A stretch of DNA of 64,000 nucleotides, from contig JAUYQQ010000013.1 in NCBI GenBank assembly GCA_030697165.1, positions 172,988-236,987 of the forward strand, read 5' to 3'. The notes beneath the pieces are model-generated. The model was not told where the DNA came from. It did no database searches and saw only the letters and a list, made by a program, of their open reading frames with translations. The position numbers and the translations under genes were made by a program. Shown one piece after another: positions 63,343-64,000 of the stretch; the first letter of the stretch is position 1; each line of letters starts with the position of its first letter. Source of the stretch: Acidobacteriota bacterium (GTDB lineage: Bacteria > Acidobacteriota > Vicinamibacteria > Vicinamibacterales > UBA2999).

Positions 63343-63414
63343 GCACCTTAGGCACCCTAGGCACCTTACGCCCCCTAGGCACCCTAGGCACCCTAGGCAC
63401 CCTAGGCACCCTAT
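63334..63414. repeat. Nine-unit 9-bp tandem repeat GCACCYTAG
   Basis: Units start at 63334, 63343, 63352, 63361, 63370, 63379, 63388, 63397 and 63406 with few substitutions. Each intact unit contains CTAG and, in the PfkB frame, reads Ala-Pro-stop. It fills the whole gap between the convergent pfkB and doxX genes. The same unit occurs at 797-814. Confidence 0.92.
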
Positions 63415-63415
63415 T

Positions 63416-63799
63416 TCATTTCCGCATCGCGTCAATACTCCACTTGCCCGATCCGGCCGCGGCGAAATAAAGAAAGACGAAGCAAAACAAGGCCGCGAGC
63501 TCGCCGCCGTTCATGATCGGCCACAGGCCTCGGGGCGCGTGCGCCTGGAAGTACGCCACCGCCATCTGGCCGCTCGCGACAAAGGCCACGGGGCTGGTGA
63601 ACAGCCCGAGCGCAATCATCGCTCCGCCAATCACCTCGATGATGCCGGCCAGGCCCATCTGGGACATCAGCTCCACCGGCGCTGAGCGTCCGAACCCGCC
63701 AAACAGCTTGGGCAGTCCGTGCAGGAAGAACAGCAGGCCGGCGGTGAAGCGCAGGAGGGCGTATAGGTGGGACCGAAATGGCGCCAGCAGCTTTTCCAT
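63416..63799 (-). CDS. DoxX-family membrane protein
   Basis: 127 residues from the ATG at 63799 (an ATG three codons upstream is possible). Four helices and the DoxX pattern are present: LYALLRFTAGLLFFLHGLPKLFGGFG, GLAGIIEVIGGAMIALGLFTSPVAFVASGQMAVAYFQAHAPRGLWPIMNGGELAALFCFVFLYFAAAG. Bacterial DoxX proteins are linked to quinone/thiosulfate redox and oxidative stress; the role here is undetermined. Its stop codon touches the 9-bp repeat array and its upstream region runs into the 14-bp repeat array. Confidence 0.88.
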   Translation of the reverse strand: MEKLLAPFRSHLYALLRFTAGLLFFLHGLPKLFGGFGRSAPVELMSQMGLAGIIEVIGGAMIALGLFTSPVAFVASGQMAVAYFQAHAPRGLWPIMNGGELAALFCFVFLYFAAAGSGKWSIDAMRK

Positions 63800-63839
63800 G
63801 CAGGGCATTACGCTGCCCGGACGCCAGCCGCTTACCTAG

Positions 63840-64000
63840 CACGGAGGTTCAATCACGAGGGTTCCATCACGGGGGTTCAAGCACGAAGGTGCTATCACGG
63901 GGGTTCAAGCCGAAGGTGCTATCACGGGGGTTCAAGCCGAACCTCCGTGCTTGAACCTCCGTGCTTGAACCTCCGTGCTTGAACCTCCGTGCTTGAACCT
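63840..64000. repeat. Head-to-head array of the 14-bp repeat
   Basis: Seven units read CACGRGGGTTCAAG-like (63840-63936, two of the longer type CACGAAGGTGCTAT and one 13-bp). A 13-bp turning-point unit (63937-63949) is followed by units in the opposite orientation (CTTGAACCTCCGTG at 63950, 63964, 63978 and a partial one at 63992). The array runs off the window. Same family as 15088-15157 and 16582-16645. Confidence 0.92.

Noticed and set aside
63840..64000. Possible CRISPR array
   Set aside because: Units are 13-14 bp, contiguous without spacers, and change orientation in the middle; no cas gene is present.

Overview
This window looks like a chromosomal segment of a GC-rich Acidobacteriota bacterium, most plausibly class Vicinamibacteria (inference). 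The signs are three proteins of the acidobacterial VWFA-related type, a MacB/FtsX-like orphan permease, many secreted peptidases and alpha/beta hydrolases, PQQ-like propeller proteins, a kinase-TPR fusion, and intergenic regions full of small palindromic and tandem repeats. I saw no rRNA, tRNA, transposase, integrase, phage gene or CRISPR array.

Layout. 1-10.4 kb: end of an ATP-grasp gene, a membrane protein, a secreted hydrolase divergent from a serine beta-lactamase-like protein, an OmpA-type protein, an exported pcm-type methyltransferase followed by an ABC-F ATPase, a DUF883-like protein, and an S51 peptidase/hydrolase pair. 10.4-19.9 kb: a small protein overlapping a nucleotidyltransferase, a non-canonical zinc-ribbon SDR, a propeller/EF-hand protein, a VWA protein, M20 and S9 peptidases, and a D-amino-acid-oxidase-like enzyme whose C-terminal signature block sits at its N-terminus. 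19.9-29.1 kb: an orphan permease, a large secreted unknown protein and two VWFA-related proteins. 29.2-36.4 kb: PadR and a divergent acyl desaturase, a histidine kinase/response regulator pair, a phytase-like lipoprotein, an exported DinB protein and a CBM9/DUF5916 outer-membrane protein. 36.7-46.4 kb: a 1738-residue secreted protein with a 25-unit NPDIA pentapeptide array, a Ser/Thr kinase with TPRs, and a second propeller protein. 46.6-55.5 kb: a PEGA protein, HtpX, a TIGR00300 (LOR/SDH, ornithine-cyclodeaminase-type) protein, a sulfurtransferase, an adhesin-like DUF4097 protein, a MOSC protein, and a sulfur operon (TauE/SafE exporter, CstB-like persulfide dioxygenase-rhodanese, ArsR regulator). 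55.7-64 kb: S9 and M14 peptidases, an ABA4-like/membrane protein pair, DinB, a PfkB kinase and DoxX.

Two themes stand out. First, extracytoplasmic protein and peptide turnover: seven or more exported hydrolases plus quality-control factors (HtpX, exported Pcm, ABC-F). Second, a rich population of short repeats that sit on gene boundaries. A 31-bp element lies 12-25 nt before three start codons. Hairpins reach up to or into start codons. A 9-bp repeat supplies stop codons. A 14-bp repeat flanks the M20 gene in inverted orientation and forms a head-to-head array at the window end. A small palindrome encodes RSLGEGG inside two unrelated proteins. No single large undescribed system is evident. 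The best candidates for novelty are the permuted oxidase, the NPDIA-array protein and the start-codon-associated repeats.
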